From Limosilactobacillus balticus (lineage in GTDB: Bacteria; Bacillota; Bacilli; Lactobacillales; Lactobacillaceae), in contig NZ_JACIVH010000042.1 in the NCBI RefSeq assembly GCF_014145615.1, forward strand, positions 62,001 to 126,000: 64,000 nucleotides of DNA. The letters run 5' to 3'. Each line of letters starts with the position of its first letter. Positions within the stretch are counted from its first letter, which is position 1. Under the pieces are notes generated by a model that was given only the letters and a program-made list of their open reading frames with translations, searched no databases and was not told where the DNA came from. The translations under genes were made by a program, and so were the position numbers. This document shows positions 10,172 to 17,643 of this stretch, one piece after another.

Positions 10172-11275
10172 GTGAAAATTACGTCTGCAAATCTTTATAT
10201 GATTAATCTTCCTCTTCAATCAGCTTTTAAGACGAGTTTTGGGCAAATGAGAACAAAGGACTTCATACTAGTTGCCCTCCACGATGAAGATGGTCGCACT
10301 GGTTACGGTGAATGTTCTGCTTTTAGTGTCCCCTTTTATACTGAGGAATTCAGAAATAGTGCCTATCTCTTATTAAAAGATATCCTCATTCCGCTATTGC
10401 TCAGGCAAGAAATAACTACTCCCGCCCAACTAACAAATCTTTTTTGCGCAATTAAAAGGAATAACATGGCTAAAGCAGCAATTGATACTGCAATGTGGGA
10501 CCTATATGCTCAAAAAAGCCACCGATCACTTGCAGAGGCAATTGGAGGCAATAAAAAAGAAGTGCTAGCAGGTATTAGTATTGGGATTCAGCCTTCCCCA
10601 ACAGTATTAGTTCAAAAGGTTCAGCAGGCAGTAAAAGCTGGTTATCAGCGAGTCAAAGTAAAAATCAAACCAGGCGCCGATTATCAATACCTTAAAGCAG
10701 TGCGCAATGTATTCCCACAGCTCATGCTAATGGCTGATGCTAATTCTGCTTACCAATTAAAAGATGCTGACCATTTAAAACAGTTTGATAAACTTGGGTT
10801 ACTAATGATTGAGCAGCCCTTAGAAAGTGGTGACCTGCTCAATCACGCCCAACTTCAACAACAATTAGCCACCCCAATTTGTTTAGATGAAAGCATTAAT
10901 AGCCTTAAAGATGCCCAAGCAATGTACCAACTCGGCAGTGGACAAATAATTAATATTAAAGTTAGTAAAGTCGGTGGTTTATCCATAGCAAAAGAAATTC
11001 AAGCATTCGCCCAAAGGCATCATATAGATTGCTGGTGTGGTGGAATGCTAGGCTCAGGAGTTGCTCGCGCTGTCGATATTGCAGCTGCTACTTTACCTGG
11101 TTACACGCTCCCCAATGATATCTCTGCCTCTCAACGGTACTTTGCTCATGATATTATTAAACCCGAGATTAATTTAAGTAACGGAAAAGTAAAAGTTCCC
11201 ACTATCCCAGGTCTTGGATTCAAATTAGATTGGGACACTATTTCTCGCTATACCATCAAAGAAAACAAACTTTAA
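10172..11275 (+). CDS. Enolase-superfamily enzyme: o-succinylbenzoate synthase / N-acylamino-acid racemase (MenC type)
   Basis: Predicted Mg-dependent enzyme (367 aa) of the muconate-lactonizing subgroup. The catalytic lysine motif KVKIKPG is present (about residue 165). Metal ligands lie in MADANSAY, IEQPLESG and CLDESI, the second catalytic lysine in IKVSKVGG, and a C-terminal WCGGMLGSGVARA loop follows. The last two segments resemble the MenC/NAAAR subfamily more than dipeptide epimerases. No other menaquinone gene is nearby, so racemization of N-succinyl amino acids is as likely as OSB synthesis. AAGGAG lies 10 nt before the chosen GTG; a TTG one codon earlier is also possible. It stands alone on the plus strand. 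Confidence 0.8.
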   Translation: MKITSANLYMINLPLQSAFKTSFGQMRTKDFILVALHDEDGRTGYGECSAFSVPFYTEEFRNSAYLLLKDILIPLLLRQEITTPAQLTNLFCAIKRNNMAKAAIDTAMWDLYAQKSHRSLAEAIGGNKKEVLAGISIGIQPSPTVLVQKVQQAVKAGYQRVKVKIKPGADYQYLKAVRNVFPQLMLMADANSAYQLKDADHLKQFDKLGLLMIEQPLESGDLLNHAQLQQQLATPICLDESINSLKDAQAMYQLGSGQIINIKVSKVGGLSIAKEIQAFAQRHHIDCWCGGMLGSGVARAVDIAAATLPGYTLPNDISASQRYFAHDIIKPEINLSNGKVKVPTIPGLGFKLDWDTISRYTIKENKL

Positions 11276-11277
11276 CC

Positions 11278-11324
11278 AAAAAAAGCACGAACTAACCCTA
11301 TAAGTTAATTCATGCTTTTTATTC
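11278..11324. terminator. Terminator between convergent genes
   Basis: A 16-bp stem with two mismatches (AAAAGCACGAACTAAC with GTTAATTCATGCTTTT) is followed by TATTCTTTATT. It ends the racemase gene and can serve clpL in the other direction. Confidence 0.75.
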
Positions 11325-11342
11325 TTTATTAATGAAGGAAAA

Positions 11343-13580
11343 TTACTTTTCGTCTTTCTTATCTTCGTTAGACTTCTTGTCTTCTTCCTTCTTATCGTCT
11401 TTTTCTTCATCCTTCTTTTCAGATGGTGAAGTATATTCTTTACTATCGTCTTTTGAGGCGTCCTTAGCATCAACAATTACAAGTTGGCCATCCTTCATTT
11501 CAGCAACAAGATTCTTTACATCGAGGTGGTCAAGGTAGTAATCAGTTACTTTATCACGGATTTCACGTTCGATAACCCGACGAAGAGGACGAGCACCCAT
11601 GGCTTCATCGTACCCTTCATCAATAAGGTATTGCTTTGCAGTATCAGTAACCTTAACATCCATGCCCTTCTTAGCCAATGTCCGGTTAACTTCAGCAAGC
11701 ATTAAGTCAACGATTTGCTTCAAGTCTTCCTTAGTCAAGCTGTGGAATTCAACAATAGCGTTAAACCGGTTCAAGAATTCAGGACGGAAGTAAGTAGTCA
11801 ACTTCTTAATTAAGTCTTCTTCATCTTCATTCCGACCCATCTTGACTGGAGCATCGTTGGAGTAGCCGGCATTTGATGTAGCAATAATAACAGTATTCTT
11901 AAAGTCAATAGTGTTACCTTGTCCATCAGTTAACCGACCGTCATCAAGTACTTGAAGCAAGAGGGTGATAACTTGTGGGTTAGCCTTTTCAATTTCATCA
12001 AGAAGAATAATTGAATAAGGGTGACGACGAACCTTTTCAGTCAAGGTATTACCGTTGTCTTCATAACCAACATAACCAGCAGTAGCACCGATCATCTTAG
12101 ATACGGCTGTTCGGTCAGAGTATTCAGACATATCTAACCGAATGATGTCATCCTTGCTGCCAAACATATCAAGGGCTAATTGCTTAGCAAGTTCAGTCTT
12201 ACCAACACCAGTAGGTCCAACAAAGAGGAAGCTACCAATTGGTGAATCACCTTCGTCAAATCCGGCACGGTTACGACGAATAGCACGAGCAACTGCTTCA
12301 ACAGCTTTATCTTGGCCAATAACCTTGCCTTCAAGCCGCTTGTCCATGTCCTTTAGACGTTCAACGTCACTAGCACCAATCTTAGAAACTGGAATACCAG
12401 TCATTTGTTCTACAGCCTTAGCAACGTCTTCTGGAGTAGCAGTAACCTTTTCAGATTCAGAGTTTTCGCTCAATTGCTTCTTCAAGTCAGCGATCTTTTC
12501 CTTGGCATCTTGAGCAGCCTTGTAATCTTCTTTCTTAGCAGCAGCTTTTTGCTTCTTTTCTTCTGCTTCGATATCTTTTTCAATTGCCTTAGCGTCCCGT
12601 GCTGGGTGCTTTGCTGCTAAGTGAGCAGCGGTCATATCGATTAAGTCGATAGCCTTGTCAGGTAATGCACGTTGTGGCATGTATTGAACAGAGTAATCAA
12701 CAGCAGCTTGGAGAACGTCATCTGGTAACTTTACATTGTGGTGACGTTCGTACAAGTCACGGATGCCTTTAAGGATGGCCACTGTATCAGCCTTGCTTGG
12801 AGCATTAACAGTAACAGAATTGAACCGCCGTGCCAATGCAGCATCCTTCATAATCGTGTTCCGGTATTCATCTTGAGTAGTTGCACCGATAACTGTAAGT
12901 TCACCACGGGATAATGCTGGCTTAATGATGTCAGACATACCCTTAGAACCACTAGAATCGCCAGTTGAACCGGCACCGATAATTTGGTGAATTTCATCGA
13001 AGAAGAGGATGATGTTTCCAGCCTTCTTGACTTCATCAACCAACTTTTGCATGTTTTCTTCAAAGCTACCACGATATTGAGTACCTGCTTCAAGGCCAGA
13101 AATATCAATACTAATAATTTCCTTGTCCTTGATTGCAGCTGGTACATCACCGGAAACAATTGCTTGTGCTAATCCTTCAACAACAGCAGTCTTACCAACA
13201 CCAGCGTCCCCAACTAATACAGGGTTGTTCTTTGTCCGCCGGCTTAAAATTTCAGCTGTTTCTTGGATTTCCTTATTACGACCAATAACAGGGTCAAGTT
13301 CATGTTCACGAGCTTCTTGAGTTAAGTTCCGACCTAACTTGTGTAAGATACTATCCTTACCAGCGTTAGGTTGAGGGCCAGGTTGGCCACCTTGTTGAGG
13401 ATTTGCACCGCCTGGCAATTGACCAGTTCTACGATATTCAGCAAATTCTTCTGGTGTTACTTCACGACCATTGATTAGGTAACGCCGATTATCAGAATTG
13501 AAACCATTCATGCCACCCATTAATTGATTAAAGATGTCATTCATGTCGTTGTCAAATGGATTCATTGGGTTTTGAGCCAT
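11343..13580 (-). CDS. clpL: ClpL, ATP-dependent Clp-family chaperone/unfoldase
   Basis: Hsp100 disaggregase (745 aa) with two AAA+ modules: Walker [14 protein letters not shown] with Walker [11 protein letters not shown], then Walker [14 protein letters not shown] with Walker [10 protein letters not shown]. The N-terminus lacks the Clp_N repeats of ClpC and is a short Asn/Gly/Gln-rich segment ([15 protein letters not shown]), as in lactobacillar ClpL. A short UVR-like coiled middle domain ([15 protein letters not shown]) separates the modules, and the tail is Asp/Glu/Lys-rich. The ATG after GAGGAGGGATTGCAT was chosen; the open frame extends 24 codons upstream without a ribosome site. It probably helps heat, acid and bile tolerance. 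No tandem CtsR heptamer was found upstream. Confidence 0.92.
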   Translation of the reverse strand: MAQNPMNPFDNDMNDIFNQLMGGMNGFNSDNRRYLINGREVTPEEFAEYRRTGQLPGGANPQQGGQPGPQPNAGKDSILHKLGRNLTQEAREHELDPVIGRNKEIQETAEILSRRTKNNPVLVGDAGVGKTAVVEGLAQAIVSGDVPAAIKDKEIISIDISGLEAGTQYRGSFEENMQKLVDEVKKAGNIILFFDEIHQIIGAGSTGDSSGSKGMSDIIKPALSRGELTVIGATTQDEYRNTIMKDAALARRFNSVTVNAPSKADTVAILKGIRDLYERHHNVKLPDDVLQAAVDYSVQYMPQRALPDKAIDLIDMTAAHLAAKHPARDAKAIEKDIEAEEKKQKAAAKKEDYKAAQDAKEKIADLKKQLSENSESEKVTATPEDVAKAVEQMTGIPVSKIGASDVERLKDMDKRLEGKVIGQDKAVEAVARAIRRNRAGFDEGDSPIGSFLFVGPTGVGKTELAKQLALDMFGSKDDIIRLDMSEYSDRTAVSKMIGATAGYVGYEDNGNTLTEKVRRHPYSIILLDEIEKANPQVITLLLQVLDDGRLTDGQGNTIDFKNTVIIATSNAGYSNDAPVKMGRNEDEEDLIKKLTTYFRPEFLNRFNAIVEFHSLTKEDLKQIVDLMLAEVNRTLAKKGMDVKVTDTAKQYLIDEGYDEAMGARPLRRVIEREIRDKVTDYYLDHLDVKNLVAEMKDGQLVIVDAKDASKDDSKEYTSPSEKKDEEKDDKKEEDKKSNEDKKDEK

Positions 13581-13673
13581 ATGCAATCCCTCCTCAATTA
13601 AATATAATATTTTGTTTTCTAAGTTTCGTAGTCTAAGTATTCTAGAAGTCAAAAGTTAATGCATTTGACCTCC

Positions 13674-13694
13674 TGTGGCTACAGCAATGCCACA
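13674..13694. other. Short hairpin in the HTH gene-clpL gap
   Basis: TGTGGC and GCCACA pair around a 9-nt loop between the HTH gene and clpL. Next to it, GTCAAA (13648-13653) and TTTGAC (13664-13669) form a second inverted pair 10 nt apart. No T-tract follows, so this is more likely a regulatory site or mRNA processing stem than a terminator. Confidence 0.3.
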
Positions 13695-13697
13695 ATC

Positions 13698-13919
13698 TCA
13701 TTCGAGGTAATGCTCTTCTAGTTCTTTAAGGACCTCCCACATGCTCTTGTCTTGAGCGCGAGCCAAGGCATCAAGGTCACGCAGGTTAAGCGAGGTCGAA
13801 CTAGACTGTGGTTTGTTAAACGATTTGTGTAAAGTCGTGTAGCCGTAACCGGAACGCTTGGAAACTTGATAAATGGTCAAGTGGTTAACTTCCAAATAAT
13901 GTTTAATGTCGATCCGCAT
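13698..13919 (-). CDS. Small XRE/HTH-type DNA-binding protein
   Basis: 73-residue cytosolic protein beginning MRIDIKHYLEVNHLTIYQ. The stretch LTIYQVSKRSGYGYTTLHKSF has the spacing of a lambda-repressor-like helix-turn-helix, and the remainder (LRDLDALARAQDKSMWEVLKEL) completes a minimal Xre fold with no sensor domain. The ATG follows GGAAGTGGGTAGC; the open frame continues 17 codons upstream but lacks a start signal. It sits 117 bp upstream of clpL in the same direction and shares its strong promoter, so it may regulate clpL and itself. The target is unproven. Confidence 0.75.
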   Translation of the reverse strand: MRIDIKHYLEVNHLTIYQVSKRSGYGYTTLHKSFNKPQSSSTSLNLRDLDALARAQDKSMWEVLKELEEHYLE

Positions 13920-13944
13920 GCTACCCACTTCCTTTACGATTAAT

Positions 13945-13972
13945 ATTATATCACATTTGTGGAGTAACACAA
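13945..13972 (-). promoter_or_regulatory. Extended -10 promoter for HTH gene and clpL
   Basis: -35 TTGTGT (13967-13972), 16-bp spacer, -10 TATAAT (13945-13950) with an extended TGA just before it. An imperfect palindrome, TGTGGAGTAACACA, overlaps the spacer and -35 and could be the operator of the small HTH protein. Confidence 0.65.
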
Positions 13973-14127
13973 CAAAAAAGGCGCTAAAAAATAAAAAAAA
14001 TTGTAGAATATAAACACAACGCTTAATTAAGGTTGAATTAATAACTCTTAATTTTTGGAATTCTTATTATATCTACATTTGTAATTAATAATTACTTTTA
14101 TAATTAATAAAATTTCTCAATTTATCA

Positions 14128-14159
14128 TTGACAAAAATTAAAAAACAATTAGAATTGTT
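14128..14159 (+). promoter_or_regulatory. Promoter of the aminotransferase operon with palindrome over the -10
   Basis: -35 TTGACA (14128-14133), 16-bp spacer, -10 TAGAAT (14150-14155). A perfect 7-bp inverted repeat, AACAATT-AG-AATTGTT (14144-14159), straddles the -10 and would place a bound repressor over the RNA polymerase melting site. The leader ORF starts about 30 bp downstream. Confidence 0.7.
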
Positions 14160-14188
14160 AATAATCAGTTAATCAAAAGGAGGACACA

Positions 14189-14260
14189 ATGATGATCACC
14201 GCGACAATTCACTTGAATCAAGCGTATGTCTTCTGGTTTAGCGCGATTACCGTCCGCTAA
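14189..14260 (+). CDS. Aromatic-codon leader peptide (23 aa)
   Basis: Short ORF with a strong ribosome site (AAAGGAGG, 6 nt before ATG). It begins MMITATIHLNQ and ends SAITVR. Codons 13-17 encode Tyr-Val-Phe-Trp-Phe, a dense cluster of aromatic residues typical of leader peptides that sense charged aromatic tRNAs. The Trp codon at 14234-14236 opens the 5' arm of a hairpin whose 3' arm contains the stop codon. An intrinsic terminator lies 84 bp downstream, before an aminotransferase gene. Leader function is inferred from these features; a small secreted peptide is less likely because no signal or charge pattern is seen. Confidence 0.75.
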   Translation: MMITATIHLNQAYVFWFSAITVR

Positions 14261-14389
14261 CCAGCAGTGATTTTATCATTGTGATGTTCCCGGATGACCC
14301 CCAAACATCCGAGAGCCTCTTTTATACTCATTCCAATCTGATCAAGAAGCCCTGGATGTTATTTCTATAGCATTCAGGGCTTCTTTTAT
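14234..14389 (+). promoter_or_regulatory. Attenuator: alternative hairpins and intrinsic terminator
   Basis: Four pairings are visible in order. TGGTTTAGCG (14234-14243) pairs with CGCTAACCA (14255-14263) across the leader Trp and stop codons. CAGTGAT pairs with ATCATTG just downstream. CGGATG (14291-14296) pairs with CATCCG (14306-14311), followed by CCTCTTTT. A terminator stem AAGAAGCCCTGGATG (14344-14358) pairs with CATTCAGGGCTTCTT (14371-14385), followed by TTATTTCT. CATCC and GGATG can also pair across the last two stems, giving a possible antiterminator. No T-box or known riboswitch core was recognised. Confidence 0.7.
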
Positions 14390-14424
14390 TTCTAAATCTA
14401 CATATTATATAGGAGGAATTTATC

Positions 14425-15612
14425 ATGCCAGCTACTAAAAAAGAAATCCTTAGTCGTCTTAACAATAATTTTGCTAAACTCACTCCTGGTGGAATCCGCG
14501 AATTTGATTATCAGGTAAGCTCAATCCCTGGCATCATTAAACTAACATTAGGCGAACCAGACTTTAATGTGCCAGCCGCGATGAAGCAGGCCGCAATCGA
14601 TAGCATCAATGCCAATGATTCACACTATGCTCCGGGAAATGGGACCTTAGCACTCCGCCAAGCAATCGCTCACTTCATGCAAGATCGTTACCAGCTTGAC
14701 TACGATCCGGAAAACGAAATTGCTGTTACAGTTGGCGCAACAGAAGGAATTTTCGCTTCTCTTTCGACTATTATTAATCCTGGCGACGAAATTATCATTC
14801 CAACCCCAACTTTCCCCTTCTACATGGCTGTCACAAAGATTCTTGGTGGAATCCCGATTGAAGTTGATACAAGCAGCGATGGTTTTGTCCTCACACCAGA
14901 AAGACTCAAAAGCGTACTAGAAGAACATCCTAACGCCAAGGGACTAGTTCTTAACTACCCCTCTAACCCAACTGGTGTTACTTACACCCAAGATCAAATT
15001 AAAGCACTAGCTGATACGGTTAAATCAACTAGCCTGATTGTAATTGCCGATGAAATTTACTCTGAACTCGTTTACGGAGCTACTCATACTTCAATCGCCA
15101 ATTACATCCCCGAACAAACGCTAATTTTAAATGGTGCCTCAAAGTCACATGCAATGACTGGTTACCGAATTGGTTTTATCGCTGGTCCGCAAGAATTGAT
15201 GAAATCGGTCAGTGCCATTCACGCGATGTTAGTAACCGCTGCTTCTAATCCAGCAATGGCCGCTGCAGTCGCCGCATTTGACACTGACGAAGGAAAAACA
15301 GCTACTCAAGAAATGAAAGAAGCCTATGAGCAACGGCGAGACTTTGTTGTGAACAGCCTCCAAAAATTAGGGTTCCGGCTGATTAATCCTCAAGGGGCTT
15401 TCTACGTTTTTGCTAAGATTCCTGCACAATATGGTAATGATGACCTTAAATTTGCGACCGATCTTGCCAATGAAGGAAAAGTTGCTGTGATTCCCGGTTC
15501 CTTCTTCGGTGCTGGCGGTCAGGGTTATGTTCGAATTAGTTACGCTACTAGCATGGACACATTAAAGCAGGCAATGATTAATATCGCTGAGTTCATTAAT
15601 AAGGAGGACTAA
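14425..15612 (+). CDS. PLP-dependent aminotransferase, aromatic/class I (AraT/PatA-like)
   Basis: Fold-type I aminotransferase (395 aa), predicted to interconvert amino acids and 2-oxo acids in the cytosol. The substrate-binding N-terminus TLGEPDFNVP, the nucleotide-loop segment NYPSNPTGVTY, the PLP Asp/Tyr in IADEIYSEL and the Schiff-base lysine in NGASKSHAMTGYRIGF are all present. C-terminal arginine lies in GYVRISYATS. The ATG follows AGGAGGAATTTATC. The preceding leader is rich in Tyr/Phe/Trp codons and the next gene is a D-2-hydroxyacid dehydrogenase. Together these suggest aromatic (possibly branched) amino acids are transaminated and reduced to hydroxy acids such as phenyllactate; this is inference. 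Confidence 0.9.
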   Translation: MPATKKEILSRLNNNFAKLTPGGIREFDYQVSSIPGIIKLTLGEPDFNVPAAMKQAAIDSINANDSHYAPGNGTLALRQAIAHFMQDRYQLDYDPENEIAVTVGATEGIFASLSTIINPGDEIIIPTPTFPFYMAVTKILGGIPIEVDTSSDGFVLTPERLKSVLEEHPNAKGLVLNYPSNPTGVTYTQDQIKALADTVKSTSLIVIADEIYSELVYGATHTSIANYIPEQTLILNGASKSHAMTGYRIGFIAGPQELMKSVSAIHAMLVTAASNPAMAAAVAAFDTDEGKTATQEMKEAYEQRRDFVVNSLQKLGFRLINPQGAFYVFAKIPAQYGNDDLKFATDLANEGKVAVIPGSFFGAGGQGYVRISYATSMDTLKQAMINIAEFINKED

Positions 15613-15613
15613 A

Positions 15614-16609
15614 ATGACTAAAATTTTACTGACAAGTGTGCGGGATGATGAGCAAGCTGCCATTAAGGATTACGCACAGAAAAATAATATTGAAATCATT
15701 ACAACACCGAAATTGATCGATGAGGCTGTTGACCTCACTACCGATGTCGATGGATTAGTAATCCAGCAACGCAGCAAACTCCCCGAAGATATCTACGCTA
15801 AGCTCCGTGCAAATGGTCTTAAACAAATCGCCACACGGACTGCCGGTTTTGACATGATCAATATTAAGGAAGCCAATGCCAATGGTTTAACAGTGACTAA
15901 TGTTCCAGCCTACTCGCCGCGGAGTGTCGCTGAATTTGCGTTGATGCAGATTTTTCGGTTACTGCGGAAATCTTACCGGTTTGACCACCAAGTCGCACAG
16001 AATGATTATCGTTGGTTTAGCGACGAACAATCAGTTGAAATTCATACCGCTACAATTGGTATTATTGGTGTCGGACGAATCGGCGGGACCCTTGCTAAAT
16101 TATTAAAAGCACTTGGCGCAACCGTGCTTGGGTATGACACAAACCCACGAACTGATTTAGATGGGATTGTACAATTCGTTCCTAAAGATGAACTGCTAAA
16201 ACGTGCCGATATCGTAAGTCTACATGTTGACTTAAACCCGACTTCAAAAGGACTGCTTACTACTAAAGATTTTGTCCTAATGAAACCAACCGCTGGACTA
16301 GTGAATGCTAGTCGTGGCTCGGTTGTTAATACCGCAGACCTCGTTGATGCATTAAAAAAGGGAACAATTGCAGCTGCCGCCCTTGATACTTTTGAAGGTG
16401 AAGAAACGGTGGCGGCCACAAATCGTCGAGAAAAAGGGCTTGATGATCAGCCCCTTGTTAAAGAATTACACGAAATGGATAATGTTATTCTTACGCCTCA
16501 CATTGCCTTCTTTACTAATTTAGCGGTCAAAAATATGGTGGATATTTCACTTGATGATGTGATGACAATCCTTAATGGAGGAAAATCACCACATGAAATC
16601 ACCTTATAA
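15614..16609 (+). CDS. D-2-hydroxyacid dehydrogenase
   Basis: NAD-dependent D-isomer-specific 2-hydroxyacid dehydrogenase (331 aa), of the D-lactate/D-hydroxyisocaproate type. The Rossmann motif GIIGVGRIGGTLAKLL lies near residue 150. Catalytic Arg is in VNASRGSVVN, Glu in LDTFEGEET and His in TPHIAFFT. The N-terminal catalytic half includes the substrate-loop segment TRTAGFDMINI. Its ATG begins one base after the aminotransferase stop, with AAGGAGG inside the upstream gene's end, so the two are translated together. Pairing with an aromatic-type aminotransferase suggests it reduces the resulting 2-oxo acids; pyruvate cannot be excluded. Confidence 0.92.
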   Translation: MTKILLTSVRDDEQAAIKDYAQKNNIEIITTPKLIDEAVDLTTDVDGLVIQQRSKLPEDIYAKLRANGLKQIATRTAGFDMINIKEANANGLTVTNVPAYSPRSVAEFALMQIFRLLRKSYRFDHQVAQNDYRWFSDEQSVEIHTATIGIIGVGRIGGTLAKLLKALGATVLGYDTNPRTDLDGIVQFVPKDELLKRADIVSLHVDLNPTSKGLLTTKDFVLMKPTAGLVNASRGSVVNTADLVDALKKGTIAAAALDTFEGEETVAATNRREKGLDDQPLVKELHEMDNVILTPHIAFFTNLAVKNMVDISLDDVMTILNGGKSPHEITL

Positions 16610-16676
16610 TTGAGCACCCTCATTGACCAAAAGTATCGTCTCGATTACACTATGGGTATTAAAGGAGGGAACGGTT

Positions 16677-17105
16677 ATGAGTAAATATAAAGTAACAGCA
16701 ACTAAGACAACAACAGGGATGCAAGTTTCAGCCGGTACCCGTGGTTTTGAAATTACCTTTGATGAACCTGAAAGTACAAATACGGGGATGAATCCAGTCG
16801 AAATTCTCCTTGCATCATTTGGTGCCTGCCAGGCAATCACTGCCCAAGCATTAGCTAAAAAGCGTAACTTTGATTTACGAGCTTTTTGGGTAACAATCGA
16901 GGGTGATCTTGGTCGTGAAGATGTTGCTGGTGATAAAAATGTCAGCAAGTTTACTGAGATCCGTTACCAACCACACCTTCGCAGCAGCGAGTCTGATGAA
17001 GACATCAAGAAGTTCCTCGCTGACGTTGCCGCAAAGTGTCCCGTGGAAAACACCCTGACCTACGGAACAAAATTTGTTCAAGATGGATTTGTAAAAGTTG
17101 ATTAG
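16677..17105 (+). CDS. OsmC/Ohr-family protein
   Basis: 142-residue cytosolic OsmC-like protein. The two conserved redox cysteines of peroxide-reducing family members are present, in FGACQAITAQAL and AKCPVENTL. The chosen ATG has AAAGGAGGGAACGGTT upstream; the open frame runs 18 codons further without a start signal. It follows the dehydrogenase by 67 bp and ends at a strong terminator, so it is probably the last gene of the aminotransferase operon. Organic hydroperoxide reduction is the family activity; the link to 2-oxo-acid metabolism is unclear. Confidence 0.87.
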   Translation: MSKYKVTATKTTTGMQVSAGTRGFEITFDEPESTNTGMNPVEILLASFGACQAITAQALAKKRNFDLRAFWVTIEGDLGREDVAGDKNVSKFTEIRYQPHLRSSESDEDIKKFLADVAAKCPVENTLTYGTKFVQDGFVKVD

Positions 17106-17108
17106 TTG

Positions 17109-17142
17109 AAAAAACGCCTTGGAATTTCCCAGGGCGTTTTTC
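17109..17142 (+). terminator. Terminator of the aminotransferase operon
   Basis: Stem AAAACGCCTTGG with CCAGGGCGTTTT, then TTCT, immediately after the OsmC stop codon. Confidence 0.85.
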
Positions 17143-17158
17143 TAAATAGGCAACCTAT

Positions 17159-17224
17159 ACGAATTCTGCAAAAAACTTAACGAATTTTGCAAAGTGTTCT
17201 TTAAATTAGATCTTTCCTTATAAT
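17159..17224 (+). promoter_or_regulatory. LytTR-type quorum-sensing promoter 1
   Basis: Two direct copies of ACGAATTYTGCAA (starting 17159 and 17180, exactly 21 bp apart, two helix turns). A -10 TATAAT begins 39 bp after the start of the second copy, and there is no good -35. This is the usual layout of promoters activated by AgrA/PlnC-type LytTR regulators. It drives the 61-aa membrane protein. Confidence 0.85.
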
Positions 17225-17258
17225 AAGATACACATACTATCTTAGGGGGGGAGAACTA

Positions 17259-17444
17259 ATGAAAATTCATTTCAATAAGGACTTTTGGCGGGATGGTTTC
17301 TTTTATGTGTACCTATTACTCCTGTTTCTCTGGATTGCACCATTTTCAGATGGTTCGCTGCCATTAGATGAGTCACTACTATGTATCTTCTTTATAATTT
17401 TTACTATCGGTTCGATGCTCGCAATTATGTTTAATAAAGACTGA
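17259..17444 (+). CDS. Small two-helix membrane protein, candidate bacteriocin immunity protein
   Basis: 61-residue protein beginning MKIHFNKDFWRDGF, with two hydrophobic helices (about 14-29 and 41-57) and a short polar link. The start has GGGGGGAGAACTA upstream and it is driven by LytTR-type promoter 1. It aligns by eye with the 52-aa protein at 19871-20029: both show FNxDF near the N-terminus, an aromatic first helix (FLWIAP versus FFWVLAIP) and a FNK or FKNK ending. Small two-helix proteins in class II bacteriocin loci often give self-immunity; that role is inferred from position and regulation. Confidence 0.7.
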   Translation: MKIHFNKDFWRDGFFYVYLLLLFLWIAPFSDGSLPLDESLLCIFFIIFTIGSMLAIMFNKD

Positions 17445-17450
17445 AAAAAA

Positions 17451-17643
17451 GAGGGGGAAATAACCTCCTCGACAAGGCGGTCGGCTAAGCTAGGACGATG
17501 ATTAGCACGGCACGGGCTGATTATCGTTCGTACTTAGACTCGAGCCTTGTGGCGACGCGAAGCTAGTTCCACGTTATCTTTCTATTGTTCATAACAAGTA
17601 GTTGAGGCTGAGAGAAAACAAAAGTTTTCTCCCAGCCTCTTTT
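17451..17643 (+). repeat. Structured intergenic repeat, copy 1 (about 193 bp)
   Basis: Nearly identical to 28448-28628 in the same orientation. It starts GAGGGGGAAATAA, contains an imperfect arm pair ACAAGGC / GCCTTGT enclosing a nested stem (GATTAGC with GCTGATT), and ends in a terminator-like hairpin GAGGCTGAGAGAAAAC / GTTTTCTCCCAGCCTC followed by TTTT. The copies differ by substitutions and a short insertion (GGCGACGCGAAGCTAG region). It ends transcription of the 61-aa gene. No ORF or transposase is present. Confidence 0.85.

Noticed and set aside
13648-13669. GTCAAA heptamer-like pieces upstream of clpL as a CtsR site
   Set aside because: CtsR needs tandem direct heptamers; here the pieces are inverted and 10 nt apart.
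14489-14502. GGTGGAATCCGCG resembles the T-box motif GGTGGNACCGCG
   Set aside because: It lies inside the aminotransferase coding sequence (codons for Gly-Gly-Ile-Arg) with no upstream T-box stems or specifier loop.
17451-17643. Structured repeat as an insertion sequence
   Set aside because: No ORF, no terminal inverted repeats with target duplication; it is recorded as an intergenic repeat of unknown origin.
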